Source: an uncultured Alphaproteobacteria bacterium (GTDB taxonomy: Bacteria > Pseudomonadota > Alphaproteobacteria > RF32 > CAG-239). Taken from it: DNA of 54,457 nucleotides. Made by a program: the position numbers and the translations under genes. Below are positions 8,879 to 17,379 of the stretch, in pieces. Under the pieces are notes generated by a model. That model had not been told where the DNA came from. It ran no database searches and saw only the letters and a list, made by a program, of their open reading frames with translations. The stretch is taken from assembly GCA_944391715.1 (NCBI GenBank), contig CALXUP010000009.1, positions 1-54,457 on the forward strand, in the 5' to 3' direction. The first letter of the stretch is position 1, and every line of letters begins with the position of its first letter.

Positions 8879-10522
8879 TTATTTTCTCAATTTCTTAATA
8901 TGCTTTATCAAACCGGCCGTTGAACTGTCATGCCCCATACTGTAAGCATTCCCCTGCAATTCCGGCAAAATGCTCAAAGCCATCTGCTTGCCGAGCTCCA
9001 CGCCCATCTGATCAAAAGAATCAATATCCCAAATCACGCCCTGAACAAAAACTTTATGCTCATACATCGCAATCAGCATACCGAGGGCATAAGGATCGAT
9101 TTTTTTGAAAACAATCGTATTTGACGGGCGGTTTCCCGGAAAACTTTTGTACTTTTTCAAAAACTTAACTTCTTCTTTTGATTTTCCAGCCTTAACCAGT
9201 TCCTCGGCAGCCTCTTTAACCGTTTTGCCGCGCATTAAGGCCTCTCCCTGAGCAAGAACGTTTGCCACCAGGATTTCGTGATGTTCGCCGATTTCATTAT
9301 GCGAAATCGCCGGAATGATGAAATCACACGGAACAATGGTCGTTCCCTGGTGTAAAAGTTGGAAAAAAGAATGCTGAACATTGGTTCCTGCCCCGCCGAA
9401 CAAAACCGGAGCCGTCACATACTTCACATATTCATCATGATTGGAAACAAATTTTCCGTTGCTCTCCATCTCCAGCTGTTGCAAATAAGCCGGAACATAT
9501 TTCAAATATTCATCATAAGGAACAACGACATAGTTTCTTAAGTTAAAGAAATTGTTGTACCAAACTCCCAAGAGCCCTAAAATTACAGGAATATTATGTT
9601 CAAAATCAGCCGTCCGGAAATGAACATCCATCGCATAGGCGCCGTCCAACATCCGTTCAAAATTATCCATACCGACGGCAATGGCAATAGAAAGCCCGAT
9701 GGCCGACCACATGGAATAACGGCCGCCGACAAAATCCCAAAATTCAAACATATTTTCCGGATTAATGCCAAACTTTTCAACTTCTTTAACATTTGTCGAC
9801 AAGGCCACAAAGTGCTTGGAAACCGCATGCTCGCCCAACGCATCGACCAGCCATTTCCGGCAGGTTCTGGCGTTTGTCAGCGTTTCAATCGTCGTAAAAG
9901 TTTTGGAAGCCACGATAAACAACGTCGTCTCAGGATCAATTCTGTTCAAAACCTCTGCACAAGCCGTCCCGTCAATATTAGAAATAAAATAGCAGTTAAT
10001 GTCTTTTGCCCAATACTTGCGCAAAGCCTCAACCGCCATCACCGGCCCCAAATCAGAGCCGCCGATACCGATATTGACAATATTCGTCAGTTTTTTGCCG
10101 GTATAACCTTTAAACTTGCCCAGTCTGACAGCCTCGGAAAAACTGCGCATTTTGGCCAAGACCTCATTAATTTCCGGCATAACGTTCTTACCGTCCACAT
10201 AAACCGGCGTATTAGCCCTGTTTCTGAGAGCCGTATGCAAAACCGGACGGTTCTCCGTAAGATTAATCCGCTTGCCTTCAAACATATCCTCAATTTTGGC
10301 ATCAAGCTTACATTCCCGAGCCAGTCCTGTCAAATATTGCATTGTTTTGTCGTCAATCCGGTTTTTTGAATAATCCAAAAGCATTGAATCCAGCTTGATT
10401 GTATATTTTTCTGCCCGGTTTTCATCTTTCTCAAACGACTCGCGCATATGAACTTTCTTCATTTTTTTATAATGAGAAGCCAACTTTTTCCAATATTTAA
10501 ATTTATTAACTTCTTTTCTCAT
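8879..10522 (-). CDS. pgi: Glucose-6-phosphate isomerase
   Basis: Interconverts glucose 6-phosphate and fructose 6-phosphate in glycolysis and gluconeogenesis. The 547-residue length is normal. The phosphosugar-binding loops GIGGSDLGP and SKTFTTIET, the GGRYSMWSAIGL block and the C-terminal HDSSTAGLIKH region with the catalytic-lysine neighbourhood are all present. It lies between the second M16 peptidase gene (20-base gap) and mutL, apparently in one long transcript; the functional grouping looks accidental. Confidence 0.98.
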   Translation of the reverse strand: MRKEVNKFKYWKKLASHYKKMKKVHMRESFEKDENRAEKYTIKLDSMLLDYSKNRIDDKTMQYLTGLARECKLDAKIEDMFEGKRINLTENRPVLHTALRNRANTPVYVDGKNVMPEINEVLAKMRSFSEAVRLGKFKGYTGKKLTNIVNIGIGGSDLGPVMAVEALRKYWAKDINCYFISNIDGTACAEVLNRIDPETTLFIVASKTFTTIETLTNARTCRKWLVDALGEHAVSKHFVALSTNVKEVEKFGINPENMFEFWDFVGGRYSMWSAIGLSIAIAVGMDNFERMLDGAYAMDVHFRTADFEHNIPVILGLLGVWYNNFFNLRNYVVVPYDEYLKYVPAYLQQLEMESNGKFVSNHDEYVKYVTAPVLFGGAGTNVQHSFFQLLHQGTTIVPCDFIIPAISHNEIGEHHEILVANVLAQGEALMRGKTVKEAAEELVKAGKSKEEVKFLKKYKSFPGNRPSNTIVFKKIDPYALGMLIAMYEHKVFVQGVIWDIDSFDQMGVELGKQMALSILPELQGNAYSMGHDSSTAGLIKHIKKLRK

Positions 10523-10542
10523 AGTCCAAAGCTCCTTTGCTA

Positions 10543-11940
10543 TTAAAATTTTCCTAAATTTACAAAGACTAATTTATTTTTATTAAAGTATTTCTTTATC
10601 ACACGGTTTATATCTTCCAAAGTAACGGCACGCACATAATCATTCCGTTTTTGCAAAAAATCAATCCCGAGATTATCCTTCTGCATATAAGCCGTTATAT
10701 CGGCAATGCCGTCAATGGCGGCAAAACGCAGATTGTACGATGAAATCAGATAACTCTTTGCCTCCTCAAGCTCTTTTGCCGACACGCCTTCCTCCGCAAA
10801 ACGCTGCCATTCGGAAAGCAAAATCTCTTTCACTTTGGCAAAATTTTCCGGCGTTGAAGAAAACCCGCCGCTGATAAGCGCCGATTTGTCTGCCAGGCTC
10901 AGATAGGTATAAATCCCGTAAGTCAGCCCCTGTTTCTCCCGCGCTGCCAGATTAAGGCGCGAATTAAGCCCTGCTCCGCCAAAAATATAATTGGCAATAT
11001 ACAACGGATAAAAATCCGGATGATTCCGTTCCGCACCGGGAGCGGCAAAACGGGTTATATTCTGAGCCGAAACGTACGAAACTTTAACATCTCTGGCCTT
11101 AAAGTCGGTTTCCGCCGGCCGCACAAAATTAATCTGCCCGCCCTGAGGCAACGCCCCAAAAACCTCGTCCAGCACGGAGCCGAGCTCCTCGGCATCAATA
11201 TCGCCGGCCGCCCCGACAATCAAATTATTCCGACTGAAATGCCGCGTAACAAACTCTTTCAGCTGGCTGCGGGTAATCCGCTCAATATCTTTCTTTTCGC
11301 CAATCGGATTTCTGGCATACGGATGATTTTTATACAATTCTTCGGCAAAAACCAGTTCCAAAACCCGCTCCGGACGCTCCTGCTGCTGTTTCAGCGCCAT
11401 CAGGAGCTGCGCCCGCACCTGCTCAACCTCGGCATTGTCAAAACGAGGGTCGGTCAAAGCCATCTTCAAAAGCTCAAAAGCCCTTTTTCTGTTGCTTTTT
11501 GTCGTAACCAGCGTACCGGTAAAATCATCCTTATCCGCCTGAAAACTCAACCCGACGGCATTATTTTCCAATTCCTCGCTGAAAGCCACGTTGTCCAAAT
11601 CCCCGGCGCCGTGCGTAAGCAAAGCCGCCGTCATATTGGCAATTCCGACTTTATCGGCATCATCTGTCGCCAGCCCGGCATTTTTAAAAATAAAGCTCAA
11701 ACTGATAATCGGATTGGTTCTGTCCTGAAACAAATAGGCTTTAATCTGTTTTTGAGGAGAAATGATTTCTTCAACCTTTGTCTCAAAATTACGACGTTTA
11801 AGTATTGAATTTTCTAATATTTTATCCGGATTAAATGAGAAAGCATTCTGATACAGGCAATACCCGCCCCACAAAGCCAAACCGGCAACGCCCAACTTTA
11901 AAATACCGGACAAAGGATTTTTGCGTCTTTTCTTAAACAT
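10543..11940 (-). CDS. M16-family peptidase-like protein, zinc motif absent
   Basis: A 465-residue pitrilysin-fold protein with an N-terminal membrane anchor (LKLGVAGLALWGGYCLYQ). It aligns with its neighbour in overall pattern (for example RSQLKEFVTRHFSRNNLIV and the C-terminal ...IKKYFNKNKLVFVNLG), but where HxxEH is expected it reads NMTAALLTHGAG, so the zinc site is missing. In two-subunit M16B enzymes one partner is catalytic and the other supplies the arginine/tyrosine substrate-binding half. It starts at 11940, overlapping the stop of the catalytic partner, which supports coupled synthesis of a heterodimer. Confidence 0.88.
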   Translation of the reverse strand: MFKKRRKNPLSGILKLGVAGLALWGGYCLYQNAFSFNPDKILENSILKRRNFETKVEEIISPQKQIKAYLFQDRTNPIISLSFIFKNAGLATDDADKVGIANMTAALLTHGAGDLDNVAFSEELENNAVGLSFQADKDDFTGTLVTTKSNRKRAFELLKMALTDPRFDNAEVEQVRAQLLMALKQQQERPERVLELVFAEELYKNHPYARNPIGEKKDIERITRSQLKEFVTRHFSRNNLIVGAAGDIDAEELGSVLDEVFGALPQGGQINFVRPAETDFKARDVKVSYVSAQNITRFAAPGAERNHPDFYPLYIANYIFGGAGLNSRLNLAAREKQGLTYGIYTYLSLADKSALISGGFSSTPENFAKVKEILLSEWQRFAEEGVSAKELEEAKSYLISSYNLRFAAIDGIADITAYMQKDNLGIDFLQKRNDYVRAVTLEDINRVIKKYFNKNKLVFVNLGKF

Positions 11941-13280
11941 TATTTTCCCTCCCCGGATTTCGGCTTAACCACAGCGGCAACACGGGGTTTTTGCAGCAAA
12001 AGTTTTTCTCCGGCAGCTTTAACGTCTTTATAATCGACAGCCGACAGAGAATCTGCCAAAGCCTCTATTTCTTCCAATGTCATACCGGCGCTCATCATCG
12101 AACCGATAATCATCGCCGCATCGCCGGGATTATCTTTCAAATAAACCAGCCCGGCCAGCATCCGGCGTTTTGTGCTGGAAATCTCATCCAGGGTTATCTC
12201 ATCCAGCGCCTCCCTGACAGCCAGTTTCAGCGCCTGCTGCATTTTCTGCGCGGATACGCCTTCCTTCGGCATTGCGCTGAGCGTAAAAGTCCCTGTTCCG
12301 CGAACCGCATAGTCATAGGAACTGTCAACAGCCAACGCCAGTTTCTTCTCAGTTACCAGTTTTTTATAAAGTTTCGACGTCTTGCCCTCACCCAGATACT
12401 TAGACAGCACGCTCAAAGCATAAATATCCCGCTTGTCCGGCGAATTAACCGACGGCGCCAGCCAAATATTACTCAAACGAACAGAATTAACTGCCGGCAG
12501 TTCCATCTCAAACACGGCTGAAAATTCCCCGGCCGGTTTTTTGATTTTATTTTTGTTCAAACCGTCAAAAGCCTCGGCCTCACCGTAATATTTTTCTGCC
12601 AGTTTCAGCCCCACCCCGGGCTCAATATCGCCGGAAAGCACCAAAATCGCATTATTCGGCGCATAATAACGCTTATAAAACGCCCGCGCGTCTTCCGGCT
12701 TCAAAGATCTGATTTCTTCCACCGAACCCGTTACCGGCCGGGCATAAGGATGATCCTGCCACAGCACCTTGCGCATCGTCTCGGCAAAAACCGAAGCCGG
12801 ATTATTCTCCACCACCTGCTTACGCTCCTGATAGACAATATCGCGTTCCAGCTCAAAATCTTCATCGGAAAAATTCAGATTGCGCATTCTGTCGGCTTCC
12901 ATAAACATTGCCAGCTCAAGCCGGCTGATATCCATCAGTTGATGATAAGCCGTATAATCCTGCCCGGTAAAAGCATTGGCCTCCATACCGTTGTTTTCGG
13001 TAATGCGGTTCAGCTCCGTTCCTTTAATCAGCTTTGTACCGCGAAACATCAAATGTTCCAACAGATGAGCCACACCGCCTTTGCCGGGTTTCTCATCCGC
13101 GCTGCCGACCTTGTACCAAACCATATGCTTAACAATCGGCGCCTTGTGATTGGGCACGACCACCACCTGCATACCGTTGTCCAAGCGGTATTCCGAAGCG
13201 TTAAAAAGCTTGGCCTCAGCCGGGCCAAACTTCCACAAGACTAACGCCAGAGCGGCTATTTTAACAGAAATTTTCAACAA
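11940..13280 (-). CDS. M16-family zinc metallopeptidase (catalytic subunit)
   Basis: A 446-residue pitrilysin/processing-peptidase-like enzyme with an N-terminal signal peptide (LALVLWKFGPAEA). The inverted zinc motif is HLLEH (His72, Glu75, His76), followed by the downstream Glu in ELERDIVYQER, the third zinc ligand in the family. It probably acts in the periplasm on peptides or misfolded envelope proteins. It follows bamF by six bases and overlaps the inactive M16 partner by one base. The signal peptide and the bamF/lspA neighbours suggest an envelope role; the exact substrate cannot be read from the sequence. Confidence 0.92.
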   Translation of the reverse strand: MLKISVKIAALALVLWKFGPAEAKLFNASEYRLDNGMQVVVVPNHKAPIVKHMVWYKVGSADEKPGKGGVAHLLEHLMFRGTKLIKGTELNRITENNGMEANAFTGQDYTAYHQLMDISRLELAMFMEADRMRNLNFSDEDFELERDIVYQERKQVVENNPASVFAETMRKVLWQDHPYARPVTGSVEEIRSLKPEDARAFYKRYYAPNNAILVLSGDIEPGVGLKLAEKYYGEAEAFDGLNKNKIKKPAGEFSAVFEMELPAVNSVRLSNIWLAPSVNSPDKRDIYALSVLSKYLGEGKTSKLYKKLVTEKKLALAVDSSYDYAVRGTGTFTLSAMPKEGVSAQKMQQALKLAVREALDEITLDEISSTKRRMLAGLVYLKDNPGDAAMIIGSMMSAGMTLEEIEALADSLSAVDYKDVKAAGEKLLLQKPRVAAVVKPKSGEGK

Positions 13281-13286
13281 AACGGC

Positions 13287-13556
13287 CTATCTCTCCATCT
13301 TGGCCAACAGCTTTTTCTCGGCGCCGGTCAAATCTTCGGTTTCGGCTTCCCGATATTCCTGCTGCTCAACCTTATAATTATCACCGGCAACCGGCAAAAG
13401 GTTATATTCCGGCGGCAAAGACAACGGAGCCTTGGTCGTAACCATAAATTCGTTCGGCGCTTTTTTACTCAGGCCCAAACTCTCTTTTGTCGCATTGCAG
13501 GCCGTCAACGCGGCACAAACGACCGCCGCCGAAATCAAAAGACCAAATTTTTTCAT
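13287..13556 (-). CDS. bamF: Small outer-membrane lipoprotein, BamF/DUF3035 family
   Basis: 89 residues: a lipoprotein signal with lipobox LTAC (Cys19), then LGLSKKAPNEFMVTTKAPLSLPPEYNL in overlapping parts, which is the hallmark APxEFxVxxKAPLxLPPxxxL pattern of DUF3035. In Caulobacter this family member is BamF, an extra lipoprotein of the beta-barrel assembly machine. The start overlaps the lspA stop by one base; the adjacent lspA product would process this very lipoprotein. The symbol rests on family resemblance, not demonstrated function. Confidence 0.8.
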   Translation of the reverse strand: MKKFGLLISAAVVCAALTACNATKESLGLSKKAPNEFMVTTKAPLSLPPEYNLLPVAGDNYKVEQQEYREAETEDLTGAEKKLLAKMER

Positions 13557-14089
13557 TATGCCTTCTCCTCTGCAGATTTTTCATTAGACCAAAGTCCGTG
13601 CACAATAATCATCATCGCACCGATGCAAATAAAGCTGTCTGCGGCATTAAACGCCGGCCAGTGGCTGTCTCCCAGATGAAAATCCAGAAAATCAAACACG
13701 GCGCCCAACCTGACCCGGTCAATCACGTTGCCGATTGCCCCGCCGATAATCAACCCGAGGGCAACTTGCACAACCTTGCTGTTTTCTTTGCGCAGCCAAT
13801 TCAGCAAAAAGGCCACGATAACCAGCGCCACAACGGTCAGCCCGATAATTCCGGTCATCCCGCCGTTGTTAAACATAGAAAAACTAACCCCGGTATTCCA
13901 TGCCCGCACCACATTAAAAAACGGCGTCAGAGCAATGGCGGAATACTCATCCACCACAAAATTCAAAACCAAATACTTTGAAAGCTGGTCGGTAACAATC
14001 GCCAAAACGGCCGCAATCAAACCTAATAACACAAAAATCTCCTGTTCTCTATTTTCGGACAATAAGGCATTATAGCGAAAATTCGGCAC
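13556..14089 (-). CDS. lspA: Lipoprotein signal peptidase (signal peptidase II)
   Basis: Inner-membrane aspartyl protease that removes the signal peptide of prolipoproteins. It has 177 residues and four hydrophobic helices. The conserved blocks are TDQLSKYLV, NTGVSFSMF, GGAIGNVIDRV and the catalytic-Asp region FNAADSFICIG. The first dozen residues before the first helix are unusually hydrophilic for LspA, so the true start may be slightly downstream, but no better ATG is present. It is followed immediately by bamF, a lipoprotein. Confidence 0.96.
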   Translation of the reverse strand: MPNFRYNALLSENREQEIFVLLGLIAAVLAIVTDQLSKYLVLNFVVDEYSAIALTPFFNVVRAWNTGVSFSMFNNGGMTGIIGLTVVALVIVAFLLNWLRKENSKVVQVALGLIIGGAIGNVIDRVRLGAVFDFLDFHLGDSHWPAFNAADSFICIGAMMIIVHGLWSNEKSAEEKA

Positions 14090-14125
14090 TAATAAAGCAT
14101 TTATATAAACATATGCATATAAAAA

Positions 14126-15550
14126 TTAAAGCAAAAGCAGCTTGGCCAAACCTAAAAAGACGAAAAACCCGCCGGAATCGGTAATGGCAATCAGAAAAAC
14201 GCCGGAAGAAACCGCCGGATCGACTTTTAGCTTATTAAGCGTCAGCGGAATCAAAATTCCCGCCAGACTGGCAATTGTCAAATTCGTCAGCATGGCAATA
14301 CCGATAATCGCACTGATAACCATCTGATCCGGAAACCAGATATGCGTAATCAAAGCAATCAGCCCGGCAAACAAAAGCCCGTTGCACAACCCGACCAGAA
14401 ACTCTTTGCCAATCATCCGAAGCGTATTGCGCGATGTCAGTTCCTTGGTCGCCAGTGCCCGCACAACCACTGCCAGCGTCTGGTTCCCGGTTGTTCCGCC
14501 CATAGAGGCGACAATCGGCATCAACACGGCCAAAACCGAAATCTGGGCAATCACATCTTGAAAACCCTTTACCACCGAGGCAGCAACAAGCGTCGCAAAC
14601 AAATTGGTAACCAGCCACAAGATTCTGGATTTGAAAATCGCACCGACCGGCTTATAAACATCGCCCTCTTCCGCACCGGAAAGATGCATAATGTCTTCAG
14701 AAGCCTCTTCATGAATAACGTGAACAACGTCGTCAATCGTAATCGCACCGACCAAACGCCCTTTGGCATCAACCACCATCGCCGACATCCAGCCGTATTC
14801 GCGAAACATATGCGCCACTTCTTCCTGATCGGTATAAACATCAACCGGCACAACCTCGCAATCCATAATGTCATAAAGCTTGTCGCCCGGTTTGGCACGC
14901 AAGAGCTTGTCCAGCGGAATCTGTCCGGTCGGATGCAAATGTTCATCCGTCAGAAAGATATCATAAAAGCCGTCCGGCAGCTCATCAGCCGTCAGCAAAT
15001 AACTCCGCGCTTCTCTAACCGTCCAGCTGTCCGGCATACTGACAAACTCGCGCGACATAATACGCCCGGCGGAATCTTCCGGATAAGAAAGCGAGGATTT
15101 GACCTGCTGTTTGAGCTCGGGAGACAGGCGGCTGATGATGTGCTTCTGCTCGTCATCATCCATATGTTCCAAAATCTCAACCGCCTCGTCCGAGTCCAAT
15201 TCATTGACGATATGGACAATCTGATTCTCATCCAAACTGTCAATGACCTGCTCCTGAACAACCTCGTTCAATTCGGGAAAAACGTCCGGATTAATGTGCG
15301 AACCAAGGATCTCAATGAGTTGTCGGCGTTGATTGTGGTCCAAAACTTCAATCAGCTTGGCCAGGTCATATTCCGACAAGCCCTCGACAATCTTCCGGAC
15401 ATGAATTTTATCATCTTCTTCCAAAGCCAAAATGATGGAATTAACCATCTTCGGCCCCAAACCCAAAATAGTTCCTGTCTGCTTGACCTTTTTAAATTTT
15501 TTTCTTTTTTTCAGGAATGGTTTGCTGTTTTTAATCTTCTTTTTCATCAT
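14126..15550 (-). CDS. mgtE: Magnesium transporter MgtE
   Basis: Mg2+ channel with a cytoplasmic gate. It has 474 residues: an N-terminal superhelical MgtE-N domain (repeats such as LAKLIEVLDHNQRRQLIEIL), a CBS pair (about residues 165-290, including GRLVGAITIDDVV), then five transmembrane helices. The pore signature GGTTGNQTLAVVVRALA is intact. A basic Lys-rich N-terminal extension (residues 1-25) is present. It precedes lspA by 36 bases and is the likely first gene of the minus-strand run that ends with mutL. Confidence 0.95.
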   Translation of the reverse strand: MMKKKIKNSKPFLKKRKKFKKVKQTGTILGLGPKMVNSIILALEEDDKIHVRKIVEGLSEYDLAKLIEVLDHNQRRQLIEILGSHINPDVFPELNEVVQEQVIDSLDENQIVHIVNELDSDEAVEILEHMDDDEQKHIISRLSPELKQQVKSSLSYPEDSAGRIMSREFVSMPDSWTVREARSYLLTADELPDGFYDIFLTDEHLHPTGQIPLDKLLRAKPGDKLYDIMDCEVVPVDVYTDQEEVAHMFREYGWMSAMVVDAKGRLVGAITIDDVVHVIHEEASEDIMHLSGAEEGDVYKPVGAIFKSRILWLVTNLFATLVAASVVKGFQDVIAQISVLAVLMPIVASMGGTTGNQTLAVVVRALATKELTSRNTLRMIGKEFLVGLCNGLLFAGLIALITHIWFPDQMVISAIIGIAMLTNLTIASLAGILIPLTLNKLKVDPAVSSGVFLIAITDSGGFFVFLGLAKLLLL

Positions 15551-15698
15551 CCCTCCCTGTTTTTGACCTTGTTAGAAAATAATCATGGTTAAGACGATTT
15601 TTAATCGACAACAAAATTTCCGTAAAACAAAAAAATAAAACTATACACAGAAACCGGCTTTTCTGCTTTGTTCCTAAAATTTCTCCCCATAAACTCTC

Positions 15699-15914
15699 TT
15701 TCCTTTCCTTTCCTTTCCTTTCCTTTCTTTTCTTCTCTTCTCCTTTCCGTTCCTCATCATTAACAGTCTCTTTTTATTGTCATTACCGAACTCTTTTTTC
15801 TTTTCGCCATCCCCAGCTGTTTTTATTGCGTCATCTTCTTTTTTCTCTTTCGTCATCCCCTGGCCATTTTTCTCATCCCCGGACTCTTTTTTTCTTTCGT
15901 CATCCCTGGACTCT
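15699..15914. repeat. Pyrimidine-rich degenerate repeat ladder
   Basis: It starts with five perfect TTTCC pentamers (15699-15723), then pyrimidine tracts interrupted by repeated variants of CGTCATCCC(C/T)GGACTC spaced about 25-35 bases (near 15778, 15808, 15828, 15853, 15873, 15898). The variants grade into the perfect palindromic unit at 15926-15953. I see no credible gene between mgtE (15550) and tRNA-Leu (16523). Confidence 0.6.
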
Positions 15915-16078
15915 TTATTTTTTCAGTCATCCCCGGGCTTGACCCGGGGATCCAAATCAACTATATGGCTTCTTCTTGTCATTACCGAACTTTGAGCCGG
16001 CAATCCATTTCACAACAAGCACTCTGCTTATTTCTTTATCGATCCCCGGGTCAAGCCCGGGGATGACTGAAAAAATAA
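15915..16078. mobile_element. MITE-like element with perfect 38-bp terminal inverted repeats
   Basis: 15915-15952 and 16041-16078 are perfect reverse complements (38 bases each). Each contains the palindrome CCCCGGG-CTTGA-CCCGGGG. The 88 bases between them have no ORF of note. The core GGGCTTGACCC is a dispersed palindrome well known in alphaproteobacterial genomes. No target-site duplication was recognised. Confidence 0.65.
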
Positions 16079-16184
16079 TGTGCCCAAATGACAAACAATT
16101 CAAAGCACCTTGTCATTCACAACCACGCCGGAGCATCACGGCCTCTAAGGCATTGAACAAACTGACGGCCGTCGGCCTTCCGAC

Positions 16185-16257
16185 CTTTGACGGCATAGTC
16201 TTCTCCGCCACCCACATAACAAAAAAATCCCCTGACAGGGATTTTGTGTTATTAGTG
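16185..16257. repeat. Direct repeat 1: copy of the tRNA-Leu 3' flank and terminator
   Basis: About 70 bases from CTTTGACGG to TTATTAGTG, almost identical to 16368-16439. It includes a hairpin ATCCCCTGACAGGGAT and then CGG-CCGAGAA-like bases resembling the 3' end of the tRNA-Leu gene. It is a partial duplication of the tRNA tail. Confidence 0.75.
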
Positions 16258-16278
16258 CGGTCCGAGAATTGGGAGAAC

Positions 16279-16302
16279 AAAAATCAACTAACGTTGATTT
16301 TT
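16279..16302. terminator. Bidirectional terminator-like hairpin
   Basis: AAAAATCAAC pairs with GTTGATTTTT around a 4-base loop, with A and T runs on both sides. It lies between the two tRNA-tail repeats. Confidence 0.6.
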
Positions 16303-16367
16303 TTCGAACCAATCGTTGAGATGTTAGCAAGCAAGGGAAGCGACAGCAACCGTAGCGAGCGTTACAT

Positions 16368-16439
16368 CTTTGACGGCATAGTCTTCTCCGCCACCCACAT
16401 AACAAAAAATCCCCTGACGGGGATTTTTTGTTATTAGTG
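16368..16439. repeat. Direct repeat 2: tRNA-Leu 3' flank
   Basis: Second copy of the 16185-16257 sequence, 183 bases away, contiguous with the true tRNA-Leu CCA end. Confidence 0.75.
16399..16434 (-). terminator. Terminator of tRNA-Leu
   Basis: A perfect 16-bp stem (ATAACAAAAAATCCCC with its complement) closes a TGAC loop. On the minus strand it directly follows the tRNA CCA end. The arm contains a T run, so it works as an intrinsic terminator. Confidence 0.8.
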
Positions 16440-16523
16440 GTGCGGCCGAGAAGACTCGAACTTCCATGAGCTTAGCTCATAACGACCTCAACGTTACGCG
16501 TCTACCAATTTCGCCACGGCCGC
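16438..16523 (-). tRNA. tRNA-Leu (GAG)
   Basis: The minus strand folds as a class II tRNA. The acceptor GCGGCCG/CGGCCGC is perfect, and the anticodon stem TAACG/CGTTA holds loop TTGAGGT, giving anticodon GAG. The long variable arm is TGAGC-TAA-GCTCA and the T loop is TTCGAGT. CCA is encoded (16438-16440). Confidence 0.96.
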
Positions 16524-16626
16524 ATCATATGTACAAGCAACATAACTAATTCAGTTCTGCAAATAAATCAAGCATTTTTTTATCACCTGGGCAAATTTTC
16601 CTCAATCCGGCAGGGAATACGACAAT

Positions 16627-17328
16627 TTATGCCTTTTTTCTAAGAGCTTTGGGCTCGACCAATCCGCCGGAAATCACAAACTTGAGTCCCTCTTCCACCT
16701 TCATATCCAGTTCAATCACATCTTTTTTCGGCACGAAGATTAAAAAACCGGAAGTCGGGTTCGGCGTTGTCGGAATAAAAATATTGAGCATCTCCTCATC
16801 AAACTTTTCGCTGACTTCACCTTTGGTAGAAGAACTGACAAAACCCAAAATCCAAATTTCCTTGCGGGGATATTCCAGCATCACAACTTTGCTGAACGCA
16901 CGCGCCTTGTTGGAAAAAAACGTTTCAAACACCTGTTTGAGCATAGAATAAACGCTGGAAATCAGCGGCATTTTATAAACAATCCACTCGCCTAAACGCA
17001 AAAAGAATTTACCCAAAAAACCGGCAGCAAACATACCGACCAAAATCAGGGCAAGCACCAGAATAACCAGCCCGACGCCGGGAATGGTAAACGGCAAAAA
17101 CGTATCAAATTTAAACTGCGGCGGCAAAATCTGATTCACCATCCGGTCTATCCAGAAAATAAACTTATAGGCCATATAAAAAGTAATGGCAACCGGCGCC
17201 GTAACCAAAATGCCGGTAAACAGATAAGCCCGGATTTTTGCCCCCAGCTTCATAAAAACGGCCTTTTCCTTTTCCAGACGAATTCGCCTGATGTTTGCTG
17301 CCCTTTGCTTTATTTCAAAATCTGCCAT
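16627..17328 (-). CDS. DUF502 family inner-membrane protein
   Basis: A 233-residue protein with two N-terminal membrane helices (about 36-56 and 78-110) followed by a cytoplasmic or periplasmic beta-rich domain. The motifs FTGILVTAPVAITFYMAY, GWIVYKMPLI-like and NPTSGFLIFVPKKDV match DUF502, a family without known function in bacteria. It follows recJ by 51 bases on the same strand. The downstream side leads to tRNA-Leu without a clear terminator. Confidence 0.88.
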   Translation of the reverse strand: MADFEIKQRAANIRRIRLEKEKAVFMKLGAKIRAYLFTGILVTAPVAITFYMAYKFIFWIDRMVNQILPPQFKFDTFLPFTIPGVGLVILVLALILVGMFAAGFLGKFFLRLGEWIVYKMPLISSVYSMLKQVFETFFSNKARAFSKVVMLEYPRKEIWILGFVSSSTKGEVSEKFDEEMLNIFIPTTPNPTSGFLIFVPKKDVIELDMKVEEGLKFVISGGLVEPKALRKKA

Positions 17329-17379
17329 TTCTTTTTACCCTTTAAACTTCGCTAAATCGCTTTAGATACTCTATAAAAC

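Noticed and set aside
15674-15856. Lys/Glu-rich frame on the minus strand
   Set aside because: It is a translation of the pyrimidine-rich tract and low-complexity repeats.
15976-16437. Long open frame across the repeats downstream of mgtE
   Set aside because: It runs through inverted repeats, duplicated tRNA tail and terminators and lacks a ribosome site; composition is not protein-like.
15699-16440. CRISPR array
   Set aside because: Repeats are degenerate, of uneven spacing, and lack unique spacers; no cas genes in the window.
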